Shown: positions 46,571 through 58,800, counted from the stretch's first letter. The stretch is DNA of 64,000 bases from Haematobia irritans (GCF_050003625.1 NC_134399.1:218916975-218980974), one strand, 5' to 3'. Program-made: numbers and translations. The notes: generated by a model from the sequence alone, not told the origin.

Positions 46571-48653
46571 TTTCTATAAAAATACAATTTGACAATTTTT
46601 TTCTATAAAAATAAAATGTTGACAAAAATTTCTATACAAATAAAATTGTTTAACAAAATTTTCTATAAAAATAAAATTTTGAAAAATTTTTCTATAAAAA
46701 TAAAATTTGACAAAATTTTCTATAAAAATAAAATTTGCCAAAATATTCTATAAAAATAAAATTTGACAAAATTTTCTATAAAAATAAAATTCTGACAAAA
46801 TTTTCTATAAAAATAAAATTTTCTATGGAAATAAAATTTTGCCAACATTTTCTATAGAAATAAAATTTTGGCAAAAAATTTATAGAAATAAAATTTTGGC
46901 AAACATTTACATTCACAGTAAAACAGAGTGTGAAGCTGTGCACACCAGAATAAATCCTTGAAAACGGTTTTGACGAAGTCAACCGAAATATTGGAAATAA
47001 AACATAAATAAAAACATCAATCCTATGTTTTTTAATCGACCTATAGCCGAAACTATGATAAGTATTGCTTAGAAATAAATTTTTGACAAAATTTTCCATA
47101 AAACTATAATTCTGACAAAATTTTCTATAAAAATAAAATTTTCTATAAAAATAAAATTATGACAAAATTTTCTATAAAATAAAATGGAAATAAAATGCTG
47201 CCAACATTTTCTATAGAAATAAAATGTTGGCAAAAAATTTTATAGAAATAAAATTTTTGCAAACATTTTTATAAAAATACAATTTTGACAATTTTTTCTA
47301 TGGAAATAAATGTTTGCAAAATTTTCTATAAAAATAAAATTCTGACAACATTTTCTATAGAAATAAAATTTTGTCAAAATTTTCTATAAAAATAAAATTC
47401 TGACAAAATTTTCTATAAAATAAAATGGAAATAAAATGTTGCCAACATTTTCTATAGAAATAAAATGTTGGCAAAAAATTTTATAGAAATAAAATTTTGC
47501 CAAACATTTTTATAGAAATACAATTTTGACAATTTTTTCTATGGAAATAAATTTTTGGCAAAATTTTCTATAAAAATAAAATTCTGACAAAATTTTCTAT
47601 AAAAATAAAATTTGACAAAATTTTCTATAAAAACAAAATTCTGACAAAATTTTCTATAAAATAAAATGGAAATAAAATGTTGCCAACATTTTCTATAGAA
47701 ATAAAATGTTAGCAAAAAATTTTATAGAAATAATATCTTGGCAAACATTTTTATAGAAATACAATTTTAACAATTTTTTCTATGGAAATAAATTTTTAGC
47801 AAAATTTTCTATAAAAATAAAATTCTGACAAAATTTTCTAAAGAAATAAAATTTTGTCAAAATTTTCGATAGAAATAAAATTTTTACAAAATTTTCTATA
47901 CAAATAAAATGTTGCCAAAATTTTCTATAGAAATAAAATTCTGACAAAATTTTCTATAGAAATAGTTTTTTTGTTTGTTTTGTTATTGTTGGTTTTGTTC
48001 TTTAATCATTGTTGGTGTTTTTTGATTTCAGCTTAAGCTGAAATCAGGGTTTAAGCTGAAATAAAAAAAAAAACAACGAAATAAAATTTTGCTAAAATTT
48101 TCTAAAGAAAAAAAATTGGCAAAATTTTACTTTTGGCAAACTTTTTTATAGAAATACAATTTTGAAAAATTTTTCTATGGAAATAAAATTCTGACAAAAT
48201 TTTCTATAGAAATAAAATTTTGACAAAATTTTCTATAGAAATAAAATTTTGATAAAATTTTCTATAGAAATAAAATTTTGACAAAATTTTCTATAAAAAT
48301 AAAATTGTTTAACAAAATTTTCTATAAAAATAAAATTTTGACAAAATTTTCTATAAAAATAAAATTTTGAAAAAATTTTCAATAAAATTAAATTTGCCAA
48401 AATTTTCTATAGAAATAAAATTCTGACAAAATTTTGTATAGAAATAAAATTTAGCCCACATTTTGTAAAGAAAAAAATTTTGGCAAAATTGTCTATAGAA
48501 ATAAACTTTTGGCAACATTTTTTTATAGAAATACAATTTTGACAAATTTATCTATGGAAATAAAATTTTGACAAAATTTTCTCTAAAAATAAAATTTTTT
48601 AACAAAGTTTTCTATAAAATTAAATTCTGACAAAATTTTCTATAGAAATAAAA
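46571..48653 (+). repeat. 29-bp minisatellite array with 241-bp higher-order repeat
   Basis: A CTATAAAAATAAAAT-rich variant of the 29-bp unit. A block starting TCTATAAAATAAAATGGAAA recurs at 47171, 47412 and 47653, giving three copies of a 241-bp higher-order unit. A Penelope 3'-end relic lies at 46935-47066 and a reversed tail fragment of the hammerhead element near 47975-48060. Confidence 0.88.
46935..47066 (+). mobile_element. Penelope-like 3'-end relic
   Basis: CCTTGAAAACGGTTTTGACG, then AAGTCAACCGAAATATTGGA and, after an A-rich stretch, AATCGACCTATAGCCGAAAC. It is collinear with one arm of the inverted remnant at 33.9-34.15 kb, in + orientation and without an inverted partner. Confidence 0.6.
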
Positions 48654-49813
48654 TCTTGACGAGATTGCTTGAAATTTTCATTAAAGGTTGGGGTTGGCAT
48701 CTAGACAAAGATCCGCTACTTTATATTTCGATATTTGGTGGCGGAGGGGGACCTCCCTTTTGTTCGACGTTTTTTAATGTAACATACAGTGAAAATAAAA
48801 ACTGAAATTCTCTAAATTATCTGAGATTTACAGAGAACATGCGGTGAGGTTATGGAATTAATGTGGGGTACCAGATGATTTCATATGTGGACGGGGAGGG
48901 GGCCTCCCCCTTGCCCTACTTTTTGAAACTTGGAACAAAATTATGCGATTTGCGTGAAATTTTCATTGAATGTTGGGGTTGGCATCTAGACAAAAATCCG
49001 CTACATTATTTTTCGATATTTGGTCGGGGAGGGGGACCACCCCTTTGCCCGACGGAAAATTGAAATAAACTTTGTCGATTTACTTCGATAGAATTTATAG
49101 GGACCATTGAGTAGTTGTGAAATTAATATAGGGTGCATGATAGTCCGATATCAGGTCGGAGTGTAGCGAAGGTGGGGAGAGGGTTCCCTTTTGTCCGTTT
49201 TTTTTTCTTAAATTGAAAGTAGAGGGTTATCCATAAATGGGAACTCGGTACATAATTTTATGATTTTTGCACAGGCTTCTGCCACACTTCTTTTTGTAAA
49301 GAACTTAAATTTACATGAAATTGGCAGCCAACGCAGAGGGTGCATCATTTTCCAACATTTTAGCAAATGTTAATATGGTAAAATGTTTTACTACTTTTGC
49401 TTTTTCCGATTTATTGGATGGGAAACAGTAATTCTTTGTATGTTATTATAATATAGTGCTTTCAGATATGTTAGATATGGAGAAGGATACATTCCTTGAC
49501 AAACCACACTTATGTTAAAATTCACAAGAAATATAGAAGATTGTCCAACTACTTGGATACAGAACATTATTTAAAAAATTTGGAGGAAAGGGTAACCCTC
49601 TCCCCGAAATTTTTTAAGATGAACCGTTTTATATATGCATATCCGCCGTATTTGTACCTATAAACGAAAAAGCAAGTAGTCCGATTTGTTTGAAAGAATT
49701 CAAATCTTTTCGAATTTGTTTTCAGCACGAAGGATATGGTTGACTAAGTTAACGCAAAATGTTCCTAAAAATACGCTTCGGAAGGCGCAGCGAAGCGGGC
49801 GGGGTTACGCTAG
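48654..49813 (+). mobile_element. Helitron-like nonautonomous element
   Basis: Begins with TC after an A (48653/48654) and ends CTAG (49810-49813) before a T. The end is preceded by a 7-bp hairpin, CGCTTCG (49774-49780) with CGAAGCG (49791-49797), 12 nt upstream of the CTAG. This fits the A|TC...hairpin-CTRR|T signature. The interior is GC-richer than the array around it and holds a direct repeat (GGTTGGCATCTAGACAAAxA near 48690 and 48985). There is no helicase coding sequence. The 5' end is less certain than the 3' end. Confidence 0.55.
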
Positions 49814-50277
49814 TTTTCTATAAAAATAAAATGTTGACAAAATTTTCTATAAAATTAAAATCTCGACAAATATTTCCATAGAAATAACATTTCTTTAAAT
49901 TAAAACTTTCTATAGAAATAAAATTTTGACGAAATTTTCTACAGAAATGAAATTTTGAAAAAAATTTATAGAAATAAAATTTTACAAAATTTTCTATAGA
50001 AATAAAATTTTGAAGATATTTTCTATAGAAATAAAATTTTGAAGACATTTTCTATAGAAATAAAATTTTGACAAAATTTTCTATAGAAATAAAATTTAGA
50101 CAAAATTTTCTATAAAAAAAAATAAAATTTTGAGAAATTCTCTGTTCACATAAAATTTTGACACAATTTTCTATAAAAATGCAATTTTGACAATTTTTTC
50201 TATAGAAAAAAAAATTTTGCCAACATTTTCTATAAAATAAAATTCTGAGAAAATTTGCTATAGAAATAAAATTGTAA
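49814..50277 (+). repeat. 29-bp minisatellite array, continuation
   Basis: The same unit and orientation resume directly after the Helitron-like element. Confidence 0.85.
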
Positions 50278-50370
50278 TGCGAGCTCTCACACATCGGTTG
50301 AAACAAATGTATTTTTGAGCACTGAAAATATCGATTTGATGGGTCATTTGCCGTATAGTCCTTGAACTTA
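50278..50370 (+). mobile_element. Fragment of the second mariner family
   Basis: GCGAGCTCTCACACATCGG, then TTTGATGGGTCATxTGCCGT, matching 12485-12560 of the remnant at 12.4 kb. No inverted end is present on the left. Confidence 0.6.
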
Positions 50371-52304
50371 TTTGTATATACCCATCTTTAGTTTATAAAA
50401 TTTTGGTTGGGATTAGGAAAAGTATATCGTAACATACTCGCAAAAAAAGTTTATTTGGAATCAAAGATTTTGACCAAATCCAAAATCCACTTTAACTTTG
50501 ATTTTTCTTATAAAATGGGGAATTTCACTTTAGTAGTATTTATTCAAATGATTCAATATCTCAGTAAATTTAAAGATCATTTCTTTAAATTAAAAATGGA
50601 GGGATATTCATGTCTTAAATTTAATGAACAAAATGTAAAGCAAAAAAAAATTTAATTATATTTTCTTAAATTTCCTTATTGTTTAAATTGGGTATCTTAC
50701 AATTTAGATTGCATAATCTTTAATATTAAGTTAATATTTTTTGTGTAGGCTGTGGTAAATTTCGGAAAAAAATTAATTAAAACCAAGTATTTGTTATAAA
50801 ATGAAGCCAAATTTAGCATACATTTAACGATGATTTTGTTTTCATGGGAATATACTTTTATTTTCCTTTATATTTTTTTACATTTAAATCTGAATATAAT
50901 TTGAATAAATAATTTAATATCCTCTTATAACAACAACTACACATTTTGGTTTTTTAATTATTTAAAATTTTTCAAGACACACCCTTCCAATTAATATCTT
51001 GAAGATTTGCCATTTTAAAGAATAAATATGTGAGTCATTATTCCTACATATGAGGAGGTTGATTTACTTGGCCACTGGACAACTCAAAAATGACGTAATT
51101 TTCTGACTTCATTTCTGATAGTTGTTGTTTTCTGTCTACCTACACTTATATTTCAACTCCAGTTGATTTACTGAAGCCAATAGAGTAAACCTTTTTTAAC
51201 CAGAAAATTAATATATAAATTTCATGTAATATGGAGCTTTGAATAATTTAAAATTTTTTTCGATCATATAAAAATCACCAGAACCGGTTTCCTTTGAAAA
51301 TATTGTCTCTATCAAATTCAAAATCAAAATCCATTCAAATCTTTGTGGAAATACAAAAAGATACAATTAAAACATAAAAGAACCTTCAAAATGATAATGA
51401 CCCTGAAAATTATTCTAGTATTTAGTTTCTGTAAAGATTATCTTTTGAATTATGTGAAATGGATTCAATTGAAATTTTACAAAAAAAAAAAAAAAAAAAA
51501 AAAAAAACAACAAAAAAGATTTATTAGAAAAAGAACTATGGACGTGTTGTAGAATTGAAGAGTTTGTGTTTACATCTACATTCTATAAAGTGCTAGATTG
51601 TTTCACATCTCAAACCTGAAAACTTCAAGATTCAAATCTCAAAGTCTGAGCATAAACTTTTAGCTAAAGTGTACTCTAGTACTTAAACATAATTCTGGCA
51701 AAGACATAAATGTATCTGCACATCCATTCAACATTCATTTCATACAATGGCATAATACAAGTGCCACTGATGAGCATGGCGATGATGATGATGATGATGT
51801 GCCTCCTCCACTTATGATTACTATGGCCATAATGGCACTGTGCTCTGTTTAATGTCTGTCTACTCGGTTGGTTGTCTGTCTGCCCATCTGTCTGTCTGGC
51901 GGTTTGTTCGTTCGTCCGTCCGTCCTTAGAAAAGCCACTTGTTCGAAATTTTCAAAAACAGACATTTGCCGGTTTATAAAGTCGCTACTGTTTGCTCTGG
52001 TGCAATGGGAAATTACTTAAGGCCAACCCCTTAGGCAATGTGAGGGAGGAAGATAAATAAACATAAACTTGTGGCCAGGCATATCTGTCGATGTGACTTC
52101 TGCTGCTGTGAGACATATCAGTGAGACATTTTGAAGTTAAAGGCATTTATAATGCTCATATTTACAAGAATGTAATAAAAATCATAATCAGTACATGGTT
52201 AATGGTGGTGGAGTACTTGTTCCTTTGCATGACATTTGAGAGGAAACATAGGAATGCCCATTATTTGCAAAAGCATACACATAGAGAATATGATTATTAA
52301 TATT
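50371..52304. other. Intronic sequence, no gene seen; simple repeats
   Basis: An A-run at about 51481-51507, a (GAT)n run at about 51780-51802 and a (GTCT/GTCC)n-like stretch at about 51856-51925. The 51590-52290 part is less AT-rich and single-copy-looking. The 69-codon frame at 51343-51552 reads through the A-run and is not a gene. Confidence 0.5.
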
Positions 52305-52400
52305 GAAATTCTACCAAAAATGGTAGATTTTTGACTGTTTCGAAGATTGGTAGAATTCTTGAAGTTTTGGTAGATTTTCCAAAATCTACTTCTATTTTGA
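52305..52400 (+). repeat. Left boundary module of minisatellite unit
   Basis: ATTCTACCAAAAATGGTAGA, then TTTTTGACTGTTTCGAAG and TTCTTGAAGTTTTGGTAGAT, matching 294-400 closely in order and spacing. Confidence 0.7.
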
Positions 52401-52582
52401 CAAAATTTTCTGTAAAAATAAAATTTTCTATCGAAATAATATTTTGATATGTTTGTACGAATTTATTTCGGCATAAGCCGGCTATCATGAAAAACCTTTT
52501 CTCGGAAGTTTCAAGTGTGCTTCATTGTTGGGTTTAATTTAAACTGCCTGAATTTATTCTGATAATTGGTTGATAGTTTTGC

Positions 52583-52649
52583 TGCAAGTAGAGGATGCTG
52601 ATGAGGAATGTGGTAATTCCGAAACGTGCGTCCATCCAACCATCTTGCA
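52583..52649 (+). ncRNA. Type I hammerhead ribozyme, copy 2
   Basis: Same fold as at 29639: TGCAAG (52583-52588)/CTTGCA (52644-52649), GGATG/CATCC, CTGATGA (52598-52604), GAAA (52621-52624), predicted cleavage after C52632. One change makes stem II GGAATG-TGGT-AATTCC, so its loop-closing pair is lost while five pairs remain. Core bases are intact. Confidence 0.8.
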
Positions 52650-52656
52650 GTCTATA

Positions 52657-53299
52657 CACTATTAGAAAAATATGTTTTTCATATGTTCCGATATAAACAA
52701 AATGCGTTTCGGGCACAATTTTTTATATTTAAGTGCAAACATGTAATGTTCCTTAACTAACACAAAAGGTTTGGCACACATATGTTAATATGTTAGAATA
52801 TATTATGTTTGGGGCATGAATGTTTCATAAAAATAATATGTGTGAATGTAAACATATATAAATTTACAAATTTCGACTAAACATATATACGTTGTGATAC
52901 TTTATTCAGAGAGCGACAGAGAGAGAGAGAGTTAGTATAGAGAAAGAAATAGAGATGGCAACCGTTAGGGTTCAATGAAAATATATCAACATAACACAGC
53001 GAGAGAATGAAATGAGAGCAATTTCTGTGAAACCGCTTGTATGTTGTTTCGGAAAACTGTTTCATGATAAGGCCAAACTTTTAATATGCTTAAGTCAAAA
53101 TAGTGAAAATTATGTGAGGGAATGAATACAATGTTCTTTGGGGAATTCTTCCAAGCATATACTATTTTTGGACTCAAAATGCTGCTATGTTCACATAAAA
53201 CAAACATATGAATGTTTCGGCGGTATCCAATAATATATGTGCTTCCTGCAAAATATGTTTGGAACATATGTTAGAGAAGCGATTTTTTTTTTGAGGGTG
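52657..53299. mobile_element. CAC-ended TA-target MITE, copy C
   Basis: Starts CACTATTAGAAAAATATGTT and ends TTTTTTTTGAGGGTG, flanked by TA (52655-52656, 53300-53301). A GAGAGAGAGAG run lies near 52918-52930. The target duplication is confirmed by comparison with the uninterrupted host element at 29.7 kb. Confidence 0.85.
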
Positions 53300-53393
53300 T
53301 AGGGCTTTGCCCAAATAAATTTGACAAACATTATTTTCCTCTGTTGGTTAAGCTACACTTGTAGTTTGGTCAATGCATGGTTTTAAGCTGAAA

Positions 53394-55620
53394 TCAATAA
53401 ATAAATAAAATTCTGACAAAATTTTCTATGGAAATAAAGTTTTGGCAAAACTTTCTATAGAAATGAAATTTTGACAATATTTTCTATAGAAATAAAATTT
53501 TCACAAAAGAAATAAATTTTAATAAAAATTTCTATAGAAAAAACATTTTGACAAAATTTTCTATTGAAATACAATTTTGAGAAAATTTTCTATAGAAATA
53601 AAATTTTGAGAAAATTTTCTATAGAAATAAAATTTTGAGAAAATGTTCTATAGAAATAAAATATTTGACAAAAATTTCTAAAGAAATAAAATTTTGACAA
53701 AATTTTCTATAGGAATAAAATTTTGACACAATTTTCTACAGAAATAAATCTTTGACAAAATTTTTTATAGAAATAAAATTTTGACAAAATTTTCTATAGA
53801 AATAAAATTCTGACAAAATTTTTTATAGAAACAAAATTTTGACAAAACTTTTTATAGAAATAAAATTCTGACAAAATTTTCTATAGAAACAAAATTTTCT
53901 ATAGAAATAAAATTCTGATAAAATTTTCTATGAAAATAAAATTTTGGCAAATCTTTCTATAGAAATAAAATTTTCACAAAATTATCTATAGAAATAAAAT
54001 TTTGACAAAATTTTCTATAGAAATAAAATGTTTGACAAAATTTTCTACAGAAATAAAATGTTTGACAAAATTTTCTACAGAAATAAAATTTTGACAAAAT
54101 TTTCAAGAGAAATAAAATTTTGACAAAATAAAATTTTGACAAAATTTTCTATATAAATAAAATTTTGACAAAATTTTCTATATAAATAAAATGTTTGACA
54201 AAATTTGCTATGGAAATAAAGTTACGGCAAAATTGTCTATAGAAATAAAATTTCGACAAAATTTTCTATAGAAATAAAATTTTCTATACAAATAAAATTT
54301 TGACAAAATTTTCTATAGAAATAACATTTTTGACAAAATTTGCTATAGAAATAAAATGTTTGACAAAATTTGCTGTGGAAATAAAGTTACGGCAAAATTT
54401 TCTATAGAAATAAAATTTCGACAAAATTTTCTATAGAAATAAAATTTAAATAAAATTTTCTATAAAAATAAAAATTAAATAAAATTTTCTGTAGAAATAA
54501 AATTTTAACACAATTTTCTACAGAAATAAAATTTCGACAAAATTTTCTAAAGTTTGACAAAATTTTCTATAGAAATAAAATGTTTGGCATTTTCTATAGA
54601 AATAATATTTTGACAAAATTTTCTATAGAAATAAAATTCTGACAAAATTTTCTATAGAAACAAAATTTTGACAAAATTTTCTATAGAAATAAAATTCTGA
54701 CAAAATTTTCTATAGAAACAAAATTTTGACAAAATTTTCTATAGAAACAAAATTCTGATAAAATTTTCTATGAACATAAAATTTTGGCAAAACTTTCTAT
54801 AGAAATAAAATTTTCACAAAATTATCTATACAAATAAAATGTTTACAAAATTTTTTATAGAAATAAAATTTTGAAAAAATTTTCTATAAAAAAAAAAACT
54901 TTGCCAAAATTTTCTATAGAAATAAAATTTTGACAAAGTTTTCTATAGAAGTAAAATGTTTTGAAAAAATGTTCTATAGAAATAAAATGATGACAAAATT
55001 TTCTATAGAAATAAAATGTTTGACAAAATTTGCTATAGAAATAAAGTTACGGCAAAATTTTCTATAGAAATAAAGTTTTGACAAAATTTTCTATAGAGAT
55101 AAAATGTTTGACAAAATTGTCTAGAGAAATAAAATTTTGACTAAATTTTCTATACAAATAAAATTTTTACAAAATTTTCTATAGAAATAAAATTTGTACA
55201 AAATTTTCTATAGAAATAAAATTTTGACAAAATTTTCTATAGAAATAAATCTTTGACATTTTCTATAGAAATAAAATTTTGACAAAATTTCCTATAGAAA
55301 TAAAATTTTGACAAAATTTTCTATAGAAATAAAATTTTGACAAAATTTTCTATAGAAATAAAATTTTGACAAAATTTTCTATAGAAAAAAAATTTTGACA
55401 AAATTTCCTATAGAAATAAAATTTTGACAAACTTTTCTATAGAAATAAAATTTTGACAAAATTTCCTATGGAAATAAAATTTTGACAAAATTTTCTATAG
55501 AAATAAAATTTTGACAAAATTTCCTATAGAAATAAAATTTTGACAAAATTTTCTATAGAAATAAAATTTTTAGAAAATTTTCTATAGAAATAAAATTTTG
55601 ACAAAATGTTCTATAGAGAT
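53394..55620 (+). repeat. 29-bp minisatellite array with variant-specific sub-blocks
   Basis: + orientation units. A distinctive pair of variants, ATGTTTGACAAAATTTGCTA then AAAGTTACGGCAAAATT, recurs near 54190, 54355 and 55015, indicating duplication of multi-unit blocks. Consensus-perfect runs occur near 55200-55560. Confidence 0.9.
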
Positions 55621-55849
55621 AATATATACTACAAAACCCATTGAGAGCAAGTTATTCTTTTTTGTAGAAATAGTAATTTTCTTTTGATGGTGCAAACTAA
55701 AATCAAACGTTTAAAATTCGACACATTTACTACTATTCAAGGGATATTTATAAAGTCAAAAACCCAAAAAAAATTTTGGTTAATAAGAGAGATCAATATA
55801 TATAATAAACTTCTAAAATAAACTAATAAAACACTTCTCTCGAAGAACA

Positions 55850-55990
55850 AAAAAATTCTTTCATACTAACTACAAAAATTTGATCAAAAACTTTAAACTA
55901 ATTTTTTTTAAAGTTGGTAGATTTTTGGTAAAAGTTTCATCAAATTTAAAATTTTTTATCAGTGTTTCTATATTCTCTTGTTCATCTAAC
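55850..55990 (+). repeat. Right boundary module of minisatellite unit
   Basis: TTCTTTCATACTAACTACAA, then TTTGATCAAAAACTTTAAAC and AGTTGGTAGATTTTTGGTAA, matching (reverse-complemented) 58670-58800 and in part 57340-57425. Confidence 0.6.
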
Positions 55991-56489
55991 CACAGTAAAA
56001 ATCATAAGATATTTGTAATGTGATACAAAATTCAACATCATTAAAAGTTCTGGCATAGCTTTCTTCTATTTGGTAGAATTTCTACCTTGCTATACCATGG
56101 TGTAGAGACGGCAGAATTCGCTGCAGACATTAGGAGAAATTAAAAATTAATGAGGTAAAAATGAAAGCAAAAAGGGAACTAAAGTGATGTGATTCACAAA
56201 TTGCATTTGCAGACACTAAAGTAAATAAATAAATGAAAAGACTTGTAAATAATTACAGATTATGTATTTTGCTATGGTACCATGGGGAATTAAAAATTTT
56301 CTCTTAAAAAAAAAATATTGGAATATGTTGGGGTTGTTTGTTTTTTTCTGGAATACAAATTAATTGCTTGTGACATAGGTTAACATATGAGCTGTAATAT
56401 AAATGAATTATACCTAGAAAATGAAATTTGTTTTGATATACAAAATATTGAAGATAAAAGTTTTATAATTTTCAGGGATTTTATAAATG
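55991..56489. other. Intronic sequence, no gene seen
   Basis: A TTTGGTAGAATTTCTACC inverted motif near 56070 echoes the boundary modules. Nothing else was recognised. Confidence 0.45.
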
Positions 56490-57339
56490 TTGGCAACATT
56501 TTCTATAGAAATAAAATTTTGACAAAATTTTCTATAGAAATAAAATTTCGACAAAATTTTCTATGGAAATAAATCGTTGAAGAAAATTTTGACAAAATTT
56601 TCTATAGAAATAAATCTTTGACAACATTTAGTATAGAAATAAAATTTTGACAAAATTTTCTATAGAAATAAAATTTTGACAAAATTTTCTATGGAAATAA
56701 ATCTTTGACAAAATTTTGTATAGAAGAAAAATTTGACAAAACTTTCTATAGAAATAAATCTTTGACAACATTTTGTATAGAAATAAAATTTTGACAACAT
56801 TTTCTATAGAAATCAAATTTTGACAACATTTTCTATAGAAATAAAATTTCGACAAAATTTACTATAGAAATAGAATTTTGACAACATTTTTTATATAAAT
56901 AAAATTTTGACAACATTTTTTATAGAATTAAAATTTTGACAAAATATTCTACAGAAACAAAATTTTGATAAAATTTTCTATAGAAATAAAGTTTTGGAGA
57001 AATTTACTATGGATAAAATTTTGACAAAATTTTCTATAGAAAATTTTGGAAAAATTTTCTATGGCTAAGATTTTGTCAAAATTTTCTATAGATATAAAAT
57101 TTCGACAAAATGTACTACAGAAATAAAATTTTGACAAATTTTTCTATAGACATAAACATTTGATAAAAATTTCTATAGAAATAAAATTTTGACAAAAATT
57201 TTCTGTAGAATTAAAATTTTGACAAAATTTTCTATAGAAATAAAATTTTGACAAAATTTTCTATAGAAATAAAATTTTGACAAAATTTTCTATGGAATTA
57301 AAATTTTGACAAAATTTTCTATAGAAATAAAATTTTTGA
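56490..57339 (+). repeat. 29-bp minisatellite array
   Basis: About 29 units in + orientation, beginning abruptly without a recognisable left module and ending at the right module at 57340. Confidence 0.88.
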
Positions 57340-57430
57340 CAAAAATGTGATCAAAAACTTCAAAATAAGATTTTTTTAATTTAGTAGGTTTGTAGTAAAT
57401 TTTGGAAGAATATTTTTGGCACGAGTGGCA
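57340..57430 (+). repeat. Right boundary module of minisatellite unit
   Basis: TGTGATCAAAAACTTCAAAA, TAAGATTTTTTTAATTTAGT, then ATTTTTGGCACGAGTGGCAG. The CGAGTGGCA end also appears at 6575 and 23867, and inverted at 7388 and 58663, at the edge of array blocks. Confidence 0.65.
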
Positions 57431-58344
57431 GCAGTATTTACATGAGATAAAACTTCAAAAGATGAATCTTAATTTTATATTTGATTTTCTGATTTTCTAC
57501 AGCAAATCATATCTTATGTTTTTTGATAAAACTATGTCAATAAAAAATAAAAAACTCTGTCAATTGGGAATTTTGGGGACTAAAGGATACCAATTGGGGG
57601 ACAGGAGCCAGAAAAATACTGACCAAGTTTGGGAGGTTTGTTACTTCTTCAGACTTTTTGATGAGTACTAAGTCCTGATCTATACTTTTAGGACTACCCA
57701 ATATATGTCTATCTGGTTAATTTACATTATAAAGTATATTATTTAAAATTGTTTTCCTCATCCACTAATTATTTCAGATTTTATAAAATTTTACTCTCAT
57801 CTTCTCCCTCAAAACCCATACTCATTTTTAGGGGCATTTGCCTTTTTTGTGATTTTAAAAGCACCCAATTATCCTATAAATATAATTTAAACACATTTCG
57901 CTTTCTTTTTTATTGTTTAAATAAAAATAGTCAAAATGATGATGGCATACTGAATTTAAAGCGCCACCACAACACCTCTGGCCTCTGTCACACCTTCCTT
58001 GCTTTTTTACCCCATAAAGACACATTCATCTCTATTTCTCAGACACACATTCACTTTTCCCACTTTCCACAGTCTTGGCAGCTGATGTCAGGCGAAAGCC
58101 AACCCAAATTAATTTCTATGCTATTTTTCATGAGACGGCGACTAACATAATTTGTTCCCCTATTTCACAGCAAGGTGTTTGGTGTTATGGGAATTTCGGT
58201 TATTTTTAGAAGGTTTCACAATCAAAAAAAAAAAAATCCTTGTTTATTTATTTTTTAAAGTTAGGCAAATTTATGAGATGTTTTAAAGAATTTGTTTTTT
58301 TCTTCAAAATGAGAAAATATTTGTTGTGATGTGTAATTACTTAC
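57431..58344. other. Nrg intron next to exon, with a B-box-repeat fragment
   Basis: 57545-57635 matches the repeat at 10885-10965 (CAATTGGGAATTTTGGGGAC, then GAGCCAGAAAAATACTG). The remainder to the exon's 5' splice site appears unique. The 133-codon + strand frame at 57749-58150 is antisense to Nrg and shows no domain. Confidence 0.5.
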
Positions 58345-58474
58345 GTTGGATCTGGTGTTCCTTCGGCCTCACATTCAATGATGAATGGTTTATCACTTTC
58401 CTTTGTGGCCTGGGCTACCTTGAACAGTAGTTCATCTGTGGGGGGTTGTTTGATAATGCGGGGAGGTGAATTGA
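58345..58474 (-). CDS. Nrg: Neuroglian, internal exon encoding start of Ig domain 1
   Basis: This is the only host coding exon I can support. On the minus strand a polypyrimidine tract ending in TTTTTACAG precedes the exon, and the exon is followed by GTAAGT. The exon is 130 nt: 2 nt completing a codon, 42 full codons with no stop, then 2 nt of the next codon. The peptide includes PPRIIKQPPTDELLFKVAQ and ESDKPFIIECEAEGTPDP, which closely match the N-terminal first Ig domain of Drosophila Neuroglian, the L1-type cell-adhesion molecule of neurons and glia. The Cys in IIECEAEG is the first Ig-fold cysteine; its partner, the WIKNGK strand and the signal peptide would be on other exons not seen here. 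Everything at lower coordinates is therefore downstream intron (at least 58.3 kb) and everything at higher coordinates is upstream intron (at least 5.5 kb). Gene identity is from recalled family sequence. Confidence 0.9.
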
Positions 58475-58659
58475 CTGTAAAAAGGAGGGAAATTTATTAA
58501 GTTTTTGTATCAAAAAATTAATATTTACTTAGATAATAAAAAGAAATAAACCTATTCTAAATTAATTTAGTTTAACGAAATGAATTAAACCCTGATAAAA
58601 TATAAAAACAATATTGAATGAATTCAATTTTCGAATATTTTTAAAAAATAGTATCCTTG

Positions 58660-58800
58660 TCACTCGTGCCAACAATAATCTACCAAAATTTGCAAAAAAT
58701 TTTATCAAAAAATCTACCAAATTTAAAAAATCTTTATTTTGAAATTTTTGATTAAAATTTTGTGGTTAGTATGAAACTTTTATTTCTTCGAAAGAAATGT
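58660..58800 (-). repeat. Right boundary module, reverse orientation
   Basis: CACTCGTGCCAACAATAATC, then TACCAAAATTTGC, CTTTATTTTGAAATTTTTGA, TGTGGTTAGTATG and TTTCTTCGAAAGAAATG: the reverse complement of the + array right end, preceding a reverse-orientation array. Confidence 0.65.

Larger units (their letters stand above)
52454..53393 (+). mobile_element. Hammerhead-bearing element, copy 2, split by MITE copy C
   Basis: Matches the copy at 29516 from CGAATTTATTTCGGCATAAG to GGTTTTAAGCTGAAATCAA. It is interrupted at 52657-53299 by a MITE inserted at a TA that is single in copy 1 (TCTATAGGGCTTT), so copy 1 is an empty-site control. Confidence 0.8.
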
